64,000 nucleotides of DNA from Aurantimonas coralicida DSM 14790 (lineage in GTDB: Bacteria; Pseudomonadota; Alphaproteobacteria; Rhizobiales; Rhizobiaceae): positions 62,001 to 126,000 of the forward strand of contig NZ_ATXK01000003.1 in NCBI RefSeq assembly GCF_000421645.1. Direction: 5' to 3'. Every line of letters starts with the position of its first letter. Position 1 is the stretch's first letter. The notes under the pieces were generated by a model. The model did not search any database and was not told where the DNA came from. It saw only the letters and a program-made list of their open reading frames with translations. The translations under genes were made by a program, and so were the position numbers. Shown here piece by piece: positions 15,332 to 23,272 of the stretch.

Positions 15332-16192
15332 ATGGATCGAACGACAGCGGGCTGGGGCAGCGGTCTCCTCGGCGTCATCATCTTCAGCGGCTCGCTGCCG
15401 GCGACCCGCGTTGCCGTCGGCGGGTTCACGCCCTTGTTCCTGACCTCGACCCGGGCGGTCATCGCCGCGGTCCTCGCCACGCTGTTGCTGCTCCTGCTCC
15501 GCCAGAGGCGGCCGGCCATCGGCGATGCCCTGCCGCTGGTCATCGTCGCCGCGGGCGTGGTGGTCGGCTTTCCGCTGCTGACGGCGCTGGCGCTGCAGCA
15601 TGTGACGGCGGCCCATTCGATCGTCTTCATCGGCCTGTTGCCGCTGATGACCGCGATCTTCGCGGTGCTGCGCGGCGGCGAGCGGCCACGCCCTGCCTTC
15701 TGGCTGTTCTCGGTGGCCGGGGCGGCAGTGGTGGCGGGCTTTGCCCTCGCACAGGACGGTGCGGCCTCGCTGGCGGGGGATCTCCTGATGATCGCGGCGA
15801 TCGTTCTGTGCGGGCTCGGCTATGCCGAGGGCGCCGCGCTGTCCCGCCGCCTCGGGGGCTGGCAGGTGATCTCCTGGGCCCTCGTCTTCGCCCTGCCGGT
15901 CATGGCGGCGATCGCCGCTGTCTCTTGGCCCGCAAGTTTCGCGGATGTCGCCGCGCCGGCCTGGGCGGGCCTTGCCTATGTGTCGGTCTTCTCGATGCTG
16001 GTCGGCTTCGTCTTCTGGTATCGCGGCCTGGCGCTGGGCGGGGTCGCCGGCGTCGGGCAATTGCAGCTGCTGCAGCCCTTCTTCGGCCTGGCGCTGGCCG
16101 GCCTGCTCCTGGGCGAGCCGGTCGCCTGGACGATGATCGGCGCCTCGGCCCTGGTGGCTGCGTGCGTCGCCGGCGCCCGACGCTTCGCCTGA
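15332..16192 (+). CDS. EamA/DMT family transporter (RhaT/YdcZ-like exporter)
   Basis: 286 residues with ten hydrophobic segments arranged as two EamA repeats of five, the drug/metabolite transporter fold. The halves include GSLPATRVAVGGFTPLF and LVGFVFWYRGLALGG with the following GQLQLLQPFFGLALAG. Members export amino acids or other small metabolites. The ATG at 15332 has GGAG eight bases upstream. The stop abuts the stop of the convergent hyi-like gene with no base between (TGATCA shared across 16190-16195). Confidence 0.9.
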   Translation: MDRTTAGWGSGLLGVIIFSGSLPATRVAVGGFTPLFLTSTRAVIAAVLATLLLLLLRQRRPAIGDALPLVIVAAGVVVGFPLLTALALQHVTAAHSIVFIGLLPLMTAIFAVLRGGERPRPAFWLFSVAGAAVVAGFALAQDGAASLAGDLLMIAAIVLCGLGYAEGAALSRRLGGWQVISWALVFALPVMAAIAAVSWPASFADVAAPAWAGLAYVSVFSMLVGFVFWYRGLALGGVAGVGQLQLLQPFFGLALAGLLLGEPVAWTMIGASALVAACVAGARRFA

Positions 16193-16978
16193 TCAGAGGG
16201 TGAAGGCGCGCTCGAAGGCGTCGAGGGCGGCGTCGGGGTCGCCGCTGGCAAAGGCCTCCATCGTCACCGGGCCGCGATAGCCCATGGTGGCAAGGGCACG
16301 CGCGATGCGGTCATAGGCGATCTCGCCGGTGCCGGGCTCCATGCGGCCGGGCACATCGGCCACCTGGATTTCCCCGATATAGGGCAGGGCGCTGCGGCAG
16401 AGTTCGATCAGATTCCCTTCGCCGATCTGGGCATGATAGAGGTCGAGGTTCAGCCGCAGGCCCGGCCGGTCGATGGCCGCGACCAGCGCCAGCGTGTCCT
16501 GCGCCCGGGCGAAGGGAACGCCGGGGTGATCGACTGGCAGGTTGAGATTTTCCAGCGTGAAGACGACGTCCATCTCGTCGGCGAGGTCGGCGATCCTCGC
16601 CAGCGTGTCGCGGGCTTTCAGCCACATGGCCCCGGTCATCGTCTCGCTGGGCACCACCGGCAGGCCGCCATCCCCGAGCCCCGTGCCGTGGAGGTTGAGC
16701 CGGGCGACGCCGAGCCGCTTGCCGACATGGGCCGTCTCGCGGGCGGTGGCGAGGAGTTCGGCCGCGCCCTCGTCGTCGGCAAGACGGCCGCGCAGATAGC
16801 CGTTCATGATCGAGAAGGCCGCGCCTGAGCGCTCCAGCATGGCCAGATCATGGTCCGGCCAGTTCCACAGGCCGACGGCGAGGCCGCGTTCGGTCAGGCG
16901 CTGCAGCCGCCATTCCAACGGCCGGTTCCGCCAGATCATCTCCGCGCAGGCGGCCAGTTGAAACGGTCCACGGGTCAT
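16193..16978 (-). CDS. Hydroxypyruvate isomerase-like sugar isomerase (xylose isomerase-like TIM barrel)
   Basis: 261 residues of the AP-endonuclease-2/xylose isomerase TIM barrel superfamily. FTLENLNLPVDHPG carries a metal-ligand Glu, LNLDLYHAQIGEGN the Asp/His pair, and IQVADVPGRMEPGTGEIAYD resembles hydroxypyruvate isomerases. Third gene of the minus-strand inositol operon, 28 bases after iolG. It may interconvert inositol-derived keto sugars, as IolI/IolH-type TIM barrels do in other iol clusters. The hyi label is by similarity; the true substrate is uncertain. Confidence 0.8.
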   Translation of the reverse strand: MTRGPFQLAACAEMIWRNRPLEWRLQRLTERGLAVGLWNWPDHDLAMLERSGAAFSIMNGYLRGRLADDEGAAELLATARETAHVGKRLGVARLNLHGTGLGDGGLPVVPSETMTGAMWLKARDTLARIADLADEMDVVFTLENLNLPVDHPGVPFARAQDTLALVAAIDRPGLRLNLDLYHAQIGEGNLIELCRSALPYIGEIQVADVPGRMEPGTGEIAYDRIARALATMGYRGPVTMEAFASGDPDAALDAFERAFTL

Positions 16979-17006
16979 GTCGCGATCCTGTCCTGCCGCG
17001 TCGCGG

Positions 17007-18008
17007 TCAATGGCCGGTCATCGCGGCGGTGATGGCGACGCGGCGGTTTTCGGCAAAGGAGATGTTGGCGGCTTCCGCCAGGGCGAGGGCGTTGACGCCA
17101 TCATCGACGGTGGCCGCCAGCGGCGCGCCGTCGACGACGCTGTCGACGAAGCGCGACCATTCGATCGCATAGGCGCGCATGTAGCGTTCGAGGAAGAAAT
17201 AGACCGGCTTGGCCGACACGACGCCGGCCGTGGTGGACTTGGCGACGGTGTTCTCGGCGACGTTCTGCGCCTCGAGCATGCCGTCCGAGCCGAGCATTTC
17301 CACCCGCTGATCGTAGCCATAGACGGCCCGGCGCGAATTGCGGATCGTCGCGATGCGCCCGTCCGCATAGCCGAGCACCACGACCGCCGTATCGATGTCG
17401 CCGGCCGCGCCGATCTCCTTGTCGACAAGGCAGGAACCCGTCGCCGTCACCGTCTCGGGCATGCCGAACAGCCAGGCGCACATGTCGAAATCGTGGATCA
17501 TCATGTCCCGGAAGAGGCCGCCGGAGACCTTGATGTAGGAAACGGGCGGCGGCGCCGGATCGTAGGAGGTCACCGCCAGCAGTTCGCCCTCGCCGATCTC
17601 GCCGGCAACGAAGGCCTCGCGCAGGGCCGAGAAGTTCGGATCGAACCGCCGGTTGAAGCCCATCATCACCGGGCGACCCGCTGCGGCGACGGCCTTCTTG
17701 ACCCGGAGGGCGCGTTGCAGGTCGAGGTCGATCGGCTTTTCGCAGAACACCGCCTTGCCCGCCGCGATGCCCCTCTCGATCAGGTCGGCATGGGTGTTGG
17801 TGGAGGAGGCGACGAGGATGGCGTCGATACTGGCGTCGGCGAGGATGTCGTCGGCCTGCCGCGCGGCGATGCCGTACTCGGCCGCCAGCGCGTCGGCGGC
17901 ATCGCTCATCACGTCGGTGACGGCGACGAGTTCGCAGCGCCGGTCCATGCGGATCGAGGCGGCATGCACCTTGCCGATGCGGCCGGCGCCGAAGAGTGCG
18001 ACTTTCAT
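17007..18008 (-). CDS. iolG: Inositol 2-dehydrogenase
   Basis: 333 residues, Gfo/Idh/MocA family. The NAD-binding motif FGAGRIGKVHA opens the protein; CEKPIDLDLQRA has the catalytic Lys of EKP; SGGLFRDMMIHDFDMCAWLF holds the catalytic Asp and His typical of IolG. It oxidises myo-inositol to scyllo-inosose (2-keto-myo-inositol), the first step of the pathway encoded by iolE-D-B-C on the other strand. It lies 10 bases after the other Gfo/Idh/MocA gene and shares its operator-controlled promoter. Confidence 0.92.
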   Translation of the reverse strand: MKVALFGAGRIGKVHAASIRMDRRCELVAVTDVMSDAADALAAEYGIAARQADDILADASIDAILVASSTNTHADLIERGIAAGKAVFCEKPIDLDLQRALRVKKAVAAAGRPVMMGFNRRFDPNFSALREAFVAGEIGEGELLAVTSYDPAPPPVSYIKVSGGLFRDMMIHDFDMCAWLFGMPETVTATGSCLVDKEIGAAGDIDTAVVVLGYADGRIATIRNSRRAVYGYDQRVEMLGSDGMLEAQNVAENTVAKSTTAGVVSAKPVYFFLERYMRAYAIEWSRFVDSVVDGAPLAATVDDGVNALALAEAANISFAENRRVAITAAMTGH

Positions 18009-18018
18009 GGCAATGTCC

Positions 18019-19143
18019 TCAGGAGGTCTGGAGCGTGACGCGCTGACCGGTCCGGCTGGCGTCGTCGATGGCGTGGATGACGGCCTCGTAGGCGAGGGCG
18101 TCGGTGAAGTTCGGCCGGGCCGGCGGGCCGCCGGCGATGGCGCGCAGCATGCCGGCCGCCTCGATCGTCTTGAGGTCGCCGAAGCCGAGCTGGTGTCCGG
18201 GTGCCGGGCAGAAGGCGCCGTAGGGCGCGTGCTCGGGACCGGTGAGGATGGTGCGGAAGCCCTGGCGAGCGGCCGGGCCCTCGTTCACATAGAGCTGCAA
18301 TTCGTTCAGCCGTTCCTGGCTGAAGAGGAGCGTGCCGCGCGTGCCGTGCACCTCCCAGTCGAGGCGGTTCTTGCGGCCCCAGGCGGCGCGCGAGGTGCAC
18401 AATGTCCCCTGCGCCCCGCTGGCGAAGCGAACGATGGCCGAGGCCGTGTCCTCGTTCTCGACGGCGGCGTCGCCGGAGCCGTCGGGCATGGGCCGCGTCG
18501 CATGGACGATCTGGGTGTCGGCGATCAGGCTCGCGATCGGCCCCATCAGCGCGACAGCCATGGAGACGAGGTGGCAGCCGAGATCGCCCAGCGCGCCGAG
18601 GCCGGCATCGGCCCGCCGGGCGCGCCATGTCCAGGCGAGATCGCCGTCGGCCTGGTAATCCTCGTCCACCCAGCCGCGGAAAAGGACCGGCTTGCCGATG
18701 ACGCCCTCGGCGATCAGCCGGCAGGCATGGGTGAAGGCGGGGTTGTGGACGTAATTGTACCCGACGAGCGTGGCGACCCCGGCTGCGTCGGCCGCCGTCG
18801 CCATGGCCTGTGCGTCGGCCAGCGTCAGCGCCAGCGGCTTTTCGCAATGGACGGCCTTGCCCGCCGCGATCGCCGCGAGGGCCATGTCGCGATGCAGGGC
18901 GTTGGGCGTTGTGATCGAGACGAGATCGACCGCCGGGTCGGCAATGACGGCCCGCCAGTCCGACGTCGCCGCCGCGAAGCCGAACTGATCGGCGAACGCC
19001 CTTGCGCGTGCGGGCTCGGCGTCGCACAGGCATGCCATGCGGACCGCCGGCACGTCGCCGAACACCGCGCGTGCCGCCCCATAGGCCAGCGCATGGGCCT
19101 TGCCCATGAAGCCGGTCCCGATGAGACCAAGACCCACCACCAT
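18019..19143 (-). CDS. Gfo/Idh/MocA family oxidoreductase (second inositol-type dehydrogenase)
   Basis: 374 residues. The Rossmann motif LIGTGFMGKAHALAY, the EKPLALTLADAQAM Lys motif, YNYVHNP and GDLGCHLVS (catalytic His region) define the family. It resembles dehydrogenases for scyllo-inositol or other cyclitols and sugars often found next to iolG. ATG at 19143 is used; the short open extension upstream overlaps the operator. The gene leads the operon and its start codon is 17 bases from a perfect IolR-type palindrome. Confidence 0.85.
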   Translation of the reverse strand: MVVGLGLIGTGFMGKAHALAYGAARAVFGDVPAVRMACLCDAEPARARAFADQFGFAAATSDWRAVIADPAVDLVSITTPNALHRDMALAAIAAGKAVHCEKPLALTLADAQAMATAADAAGVATLVGYNYVHNPAFTHACRLIAEGVIGKPVLFRGWVDEDYQADGDLAWTWRARRADAGLGALGDLGCHLVSMAVALMGPIASLIADTQIVHATRPMPDGSGDAAVENEDTASAIVRFASGAQGTLCTSRAAWGRKNRLDWEVHGTRGTLLFSQERLNELQLYVNEGPAARQGFRTILTGPEHAPYGAFCPAPGHQLGFGDLKTIEAAGMLRAIAGGPPARPNFTDALAYEAVIHAIDDASRTGQRVTLQTS

Positions 19144-19160
19144 CGACTCCTCCCGCCGAT

Positions 19161-19176
19161 TGGAATATAAATTCCA
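19161..19176. promoter_or_regulatory. IolR-type operator between the divergent dehydrogenase gene and iolR
   Basis: TGGAAT-ATAA-ATTCCA, a perfect palindrome that contains GGAA-N6-TTCC, the motif reported for rhizobial IolR (RpiR family). On the plus strand its centre provides TATAAA as a -10, with TCGACT 17 bases upstream (19143-19148), so iolR is probably autoregulated. The same site lies immediately upstream of the divergent dehydrogenase operon. Confidence 0.75.
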
Positions 19177-19223
19177 TAAAGGGATGCGCTCGCAGCGGGC
19201 GGGAGTCAAGTCAGGAGAGCGAG

Positions 19224-20060
19224 ATGAACAGTTCTGCCGAGGGGGTGCCCCGGGCGCCGGCCAGTGTCGCCGAATTGCTCGCTCGCCTCGACAGGATCGA
19301 CGGCGCGCTGCCCAAGCGGCTGAAGCAATGCGCCATCTGCCTGCGCGCCAATCTCGATCGCGTCGCCGTCTCCACGGTCGCCGACATGGCGCAGCTGGCC
19401 GAGGTCCCTCCCTCGGCCTTCATGCGCTTCTGCCAGACCCTCGGCCTCTCCGGCTATTCGGAGATGCAGGCGCTGTTTCGGGCCGAATATGCCCAGATGC
19501 GACCGGACTACACCGAACGCCTGACGCGGCTGCGGGCGGAGGGCGCATCGGGCGCTGGGCGCCTGGCCGCGGATTTCGCCGAGGCCGGCATCAGATCCCT
19601 GATGGACATGTCGAAAGAGCTGGATGCCCAGCAATTGCAGGCGGTGGCGGAGCGGCTGGCCGGAGCCCGCACGATCCATCTGGTGGGCCTGCGGCGCGCC
19701 TTCGCGGTGGTGGTCTATCTCGCCTATCTCCTCGACAAGATGGGCGTGGCCTCGATGCTGCACCACACCACCGGGCAGATCGAAAGCGACCATGCGATCG
19801 GGCCGGACGATGCGCTGTTCGCGGTGACCTTCGCGCCGTTTTCGCAGGAGACCCTGACGCTCGCCAAGCGGGTCTCGGAGCGCGGCATCCCGGTTCTGGC
19901 GATGAGCGACACCACGACCTGCCCGCTCGCCGATGTTGCGGAAAACCTCCTGATTGCACGGGAGGTGGAGGTCGGGGGCTTCCGTGCGCCCAATGCCGGG
20001 TTGGCGCTCGTCACGGCGCTGGCCGTGGCCATTGGCGGATTACGTAAGGAAAAGGCTTGA
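19224..20060 (+). CDS. iolR: RpiR family regulator of inositol catabolism
   Basis: 278 residues. An N-terminal RpiR helix-turn-helix (AVSTVADMAQLAEVPPSAF) is followed by a C-terminal SIS sugar-phosphate-binding domain (residues about 125-260; TIHLVGLRRAFAVVVYLA and VLAMSDTTTCPLADVAE). Rhizobial IolR represses iol genes and is released by a phosphorylated keto-inositol intermediate. GGAGA precedes the ATG at 19224. Its position between both halves of the iol cluster, with matching palindromes at each promoter, supports the assignment. Confidence 0.9.
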   Translation: MNSSAEGVPRAPASVAELLARLDRIDGALPKRLKQCAICLRANLDRVAVSTVADMAQLAEVPPSAFMRFCQTLGLSGYSEMQALFRAEYAQMRPDYTERLTRLRAEGASGAGRLAADFAEAGIRSLMDMSKELDAQQLQAVAERLAGARTIHLVGLRRAFAVVVYLAYLLDKMGVASMLHHTTGQIESDHAIGPDDALFAVTFAPFSQETLTLAKRVSERGIPVLAMSDTTTCPLADVAENLLIAREVEVGGFRAPNAGLALVTALAVAIGGLRKEKA

Positions 20061-20084
20061 CTCCGGCCGCCGCGAGGGCCCTTA

Positions 20085-20100
20085 TAGAATAATTGTTCCA
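20085..20100 (+). promoter_or_regulatory. IolR-type operator and promoter of the inositol transport/catabolic operon
   Basis: TAGAAT-AATT-GTTCCA matches T-GGAA-N6-TTCC-A with one change in the left half (AGAA). Its left half doubles as a -10 like TAGAAT (20085-20090). A -35 like TTGACT lies at 20057-20062, at a long spacing. It is 98 bases upstream of the binding-protein gene. Confidence 0.6.
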
Positions 20101-20160
20101 AAAAGCGCTCGGGAGTGAGGGCCGGTGGAACGACCTGAACCCGGTTTCGGCCGGTTCCAA

Positions 20161-20178
20161 ATGCGGGAGAACCCGCAT
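20161..20178 (+). repeat. Hairpin in the leader of the inositol transport operon
   Basis: ATGCGGG-AGAA-CCCGCAT, a perfect 7-bp stem with a 4-base loop, 19 bases before the start codon of the binding protein and just ahead of its GGGAGGA ribosome-binding site. It could shield the 5' end of the mRNA or modulate initiation. Confidence 0.5.
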
Positions 20179-20197
20179 GTGCTCAACGGGAGGATCC

Positions 20198-21124
20198 ATG
20201 AACAATTTCCTGAAATCGACCATCGCGGCCGCGGCCATCGCCTTCACCGGCCCGGCCTTCGCCCAGCAGATCATCGTGGTCTCGCACGGCCAGGCCAACG
20301 ACCCGTTCTGGTCCGTGGTCAAGAACGGCGTCGACCAGGCCGCCAAGGATAGCGGCGCCGAGGTCGACTACCGGGCGCCCGAGACCTTCGACATGGTGCA
20401 GATGAGCCAGCTCATCGACGCCGCGGTCAATCAGGAGCCGGACGGGCTGGTGGTATCGATCCCCGACGCCGACGCGCTCGGACCCTCGATCGAGCGGGCC
20501 GTGCAGGCCGGCATCCCGGTCATCTCTATGAATTCGGGCTCCGACGCCTCCAAGGGGCTCGGCGCGCTGCTGCATGTCGGCCAGGACGAGTTCACTGCCG
20601 GCAAGGCGGCCGGCGAGCAGCTCGCCAAGGATGGCGGCAAGGTCGCGATCTGCGTCAACCAGGAAGTCGGCAACGTCTCCCTCGACCAGCGCTGCGAGGG
20701 CTTTGCCGAGGGCTTCGGCGGGCAGGTCGAGGTCGTGCCGACCCAGAACGATCCGGCCGAAGTCCAGTCGAAGATCCAGGCTGCGCTGACCTCGAACCCG
20801 GATATCGACACCGTGCTGGGGCTGGGCGCCTCGCTCGTCGGCGAGCCCGCCCTGAAGGCCGTCGAAGCCGTCGGCCGGACCGGCGACGTCAAGATCGCGA
20901 CCTTCGATCTGTCGGCGACCTTCCTGGAGGCTGTCGCCGAGGGCAAGGCCACCTTCGCCATCGACCAGCAGCAGTTCCTGCAGGGCTACCTGCCGGTGAC
21001 CTTCCTGGCGCTCAACGCGAAATACGGTCTGGTCCCGGGCGGCAACGTGCCGTCGGGTCCGAACCTCGTCACGCAGGACAAGGCCGGCCAGGTCGTCGAA
21101 CTGTCGGCGCAGGGCATCCGCTAG
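20198..21124 (+). CDS. Inositol/sugar ABC transporter substrate-binding protein
   Basis: 308 residues with a signal peptide (cleavage near AFA-QQ, residue 22) and the periplasmic-binding-protein type I fold of the ribose/inositol class (Peripla_BP_4): VVSHGQANDPFWSVVKNGV at strand 1 and VVSIPDADALGPSIERAV. It should present myo-inositol to the permease. The ATG at 20198 has GGGAGGA upstream; the longer open frame is rejected. First gene of the operon that continues through the permease, ATPase and iolCDEB. Confidence 0.92.
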   Translation: MNNFLKSTIAAAAIAFTGPAFAQQIIVVSHGQANDPFWSVVKNGVDQAAKDSGAEVDYRAPETFDMVQMSQLIDAAVNQEPDGLVVSIPDADALGPSIERAVQAGIPVISMNSGSDASKGLGALLHVGQDEFTAGKAAGEQLAKDGGKVAICVNQEVGNVSLDQRCEGFAEGFGGQVEVVPTQNDPAEVQSKIQAALTSNPDIDTVLGLGASLVGEPALKAVEAVGRTGDVKIATFDLSATFLEAVAEGKATFAIDQQQFLQGYLPVTFLALNAKYGLVPGGNVPSGPNLVTQDKAGQVVELSAQGIR

Positions 21125-21146
21125 GCCTCAGGGTCCGATCACGACG

Positions 21147-21175
21147 CCGGGACTGCGGTGAACCCGCAGCCCCGG
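21147..21175 (+). repeat. Intercistronic hairpin between the binding protein and the permease
   Basis: CCGGG-A-CTGCGG / CCGCAG-C-CCCGG, 11 pairs with one A-C mismatch and a 5-base loop, 22 bases after the stop codon. The following 260-base gap has no gene and no T-run. As in the TRAP operons it probably stabilises the upstream message or causes partial termination. Confidence 0.6.
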
Positions 21176-21384
21176 TGAGGGAAGGGGTCTTCGGACCGCT
21201 TCCCGACCTTGCCGGCCGATCCGCCGTCCGAGGTGCCTGCGCGCACGCCGCGCCACGCCCGGCGGTCCGTCCGCACGGCAGCCCGCATCCGGCGGAACCG
21301 ACGACCCGAAGCATCTTCGACCCGGCATGCCGGCCCCGCGGCCCCGCGGCCACGGCGAAGCCTTGTCCAGAAGGAGGAGAAACG

Positions 21385-22491
21385 ATGTCTGACACACCCC
21401 AGGTGGTCGCCGACGAGCGCCTCAAGCGGGAGAGTTTCGGGGCCCGGCTGATGAAGCGGCCGGAGCTCGGCGCCATCGCCGGTCTGGTCGTGGTCACGGT
21501 GTTCTTCATGGTCACCGCCGACAGCTCCATGTTCACCCTGTCGGGGATCATGAACTTCATGACCCCGGCCGCCCAGCTCGGCATCCTGGCGATCGGCGCG
21601 GCGATGCTGATGATCGGCGGCGAGTTCGACCTGTCGATCGGCTCCATGGTCGCCTTCGCCGGCCTGATCTTCGCGGCCTGCACGGTGACGCTCGGTCTGC
21701 CGCTGATCCTGGCGATCCCGATCACCTTCATGGTCGCGGCCGCGATCGGCTCGGTCAACGGCACCATCGTCCTGAAGACCGGGCTGCCCTCCTTCATCGT
21801 GACCCTGGCCTTCCTGTTCATCCTGCGCGGCGCCTCGCTGGTCGGCCTGAAGATAGCCACCGGCGGCTCGACGCAGCTGCGCGGCGTCCGCGACTCGGTG
21901 GAAAGCGACTGGCTGATGCCGATCTTTTCCGGCGACGCCTTCACCGGCCTGTTCGCCTGGATGGCCGAGACCGGGATCATCGACACCTTCAACAACGGCA
22001 CGCCCAAGGTGCCGGGCATTCCGGTCGAGATCCTCTGGTTCGTCGGCCTGGCGCTGCTGGCGACCTACGTTCTCACCCGCACGCCGCAGGGCAACTGGAT
22101 CTTTGCCGCCGGCGGCGACAAGGTCGCGGCCTCCAATTCCGGCGTGCCGGTGCGCAAGGTGAAGATCTCGCTGTTCATGTTCGCCGCCTGCTGCGGTGCG
22201 CTGGTCGCCATCATCACGGTGATGGACGCGGGCTCCACCGACGCCCGTCGCGGCTTCATGAAGGAGTTCGAGGCGATCATCGCGGCGGTCATCGGCGGCT
22301 GCCTCCTGACCGGCGGTTACGGCTCGGCGATCGGCGCCTTCTTCGGCGCGATCATCTTCGGCATGGTCACGATCGGCCTGACCTACACGAGCTTCGACCA
22401 GGACTGGTTCCAGATCTTCCTGGGCGGCATGCTGCTCGTGGCGGTGCTCTTCAACAACTACATCCGCAAGCAAGTGACCGGGGAGCGCTGA
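21385..22491 (+). CDS. Sugar/inositol ABC transporter permease
   Basis: 368 residues with about ten membrane segments. It belongs to the RbsC-like BPD_transp_2 family, shown by [20 protein letters not shown] (the conserved GGxDLS motif) and the C-terminal [18 protein letters not shown]. The ATG at 21385 follows AAGGAGG. A 35-40 residue loop around residues 185-215 is longer than in RbsC. It forms the channel for the binding protein and the single-domain ATPase downstream, whose ATG is 1 base after this stop. Confidence 0.92.
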   Translation: MSDTPQVVADERLKRESFGARLMKRPELGAIAGLVVVTVFFMVTADSSMFTLSGIMNFMTPAAQLGILAIGAAMLMIGGEFDLSIGSMVAFAGLIFAACTVTLGLPLILAIPITFMVAAAIGSVNGTIVLKTGLPSFIVTLAFLFILRGASLVGLKIATGGSTQLRGVRDSVESDWLMPIFSGDAFTGLFAWMAETGIIDTFNNGTPKVPGIPVEILWFVGLALLATYVLTRTPQGNWIFAAGGDKVAASNSGVPVRKVKISLFMFAACCGALVAIITVMDAGSTDARRGFMKEFEAIIAAVIGGCLLTGGYGSAIGAFFGAIIFGMVTIGLTYTSFDQDWFQIFLGGMLLVAVLFNNYIRKQVTGER

Positions 22492-22492
22492 C

Positions 22493-23272
22493 ATGACCAA
22501 GCCCATCGTTCACATGGAAAACATCGAGAAGCATTTCGGCAACATCATCGCCCTGGCCGGCGTCAGCTTCGACGTCCTGCCCGGCGAGTGCCACTGCCTT
22601 CTCGGCGACAACGGTGCCGGCAAGTCGACCTTCATCAAGACCATGTCCGGGGTCCACAAGCCGACCAAGGGCGAGATCTACTTCGAAGGCCAGCCGATGT
22701 CCTTCGACAGCCCGCGCGACGCCATGGAGGCCGGCATTGCGACGGTCTTCCAGGATCTCGCCATGATCCCGCTGATGTCGGTGACCCGCAACTTCTTCAT
22801 GGGCCGCGAGCCCACCAAGGGACGCTGGCTGTTCAAGCGCATGGACATCGAGACGGCCAACGCGGTGACCATCGAGGAGATGCGCAAGATGGGCATCGCC
22901 CTGCGCGGTCCCGACCAGGCGGTCGGCACCCTGTCGGGCGGCGAGCGCCAGACGGTGGCGATCTCCCGCGCTGTGTATTTCGGCGCCAAGGTGCTGATCC
23001 TCGACGAGCCCACGTCGGCGCTCGGCGTGCGCCAGACCTCCAATGTCCTGGCGACCATCGAGAAGGTCCGCGACCAGGGCATCGGCGTCGTCTTCATCAC
23101 CCACAATGTCCGCCACGCCATGGCGGTGGGTGACCGCTTCACCGTCCTCAACCGCGGCCGCACGCTGGGCACCGCGCCGCGCGGCGAGATCACCGCCAAC
23201 GAGCTGCAGGACCTGATGGCCGGCGGCCAGGAACTGGCGACCCTGCAGGGCTCGCTCGGAGGAACCGTGTGA
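22493..23272 (+). CDS. Sugar ABC transporter ATP-binding protein, single-domain
   Basis: 259 residues: Walker [11 protein letters not shown]-loop TVFQDLA, signature LSGGERQ, Walker [13 protein letters not shown], and the H-loop His in FITHNVRH. RbsA-type ATPases usually carry two such domains in about 500 residues; this one is a single-domain subunit, as in fructose FrcA-type systems, and must dimerise. Its stop overlaps the iolC start (TGATG), coupling import to catabolism. Confidence 0.93.
   Translation: MTKPIVHMENIEKHFGNIIALAGVSFDVLPGECHCLLGDNGAGKSTFIKTMSGVHKPTKGEIYFEGQPMSFDSPRDAMEAGIATVFQDLAMIPLMSVTRNFFMGREPTKGRWLFKRMDIETANAVTIEEMRKMGIALRGPDQAVGTLSGGERQTVAISRAVYFGAKVLILDEPTSALGVRQTSNVLATIEKVRDQGIGVVFITHNVRHAMAVGDRFTVLNRGRTLGTAPRGEITANELQDLMAGGQELATLQGSLGGTV

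Noticed and set aside
15309-15443. A 44-codon upstream ORF after AAGGAGGG, overlapping the EamA start in another frame
   Set aside because: The AGGAGG is only one base from this ATG, too close for efficient initiation, and the peptide is low-complexity. The EamA ATG has its own GGAG at eight bases.
16193-16978. The hydroxypyruvate isomerase-like TIM barrel as the missing AsbF dehydroshikimate dehydratase
   Set aside because: AsbF shares this fold, but the gene sits in the IolR-controlled inositol operon 27 kb from the asb genes and its motifs fit sugar isomerases better.
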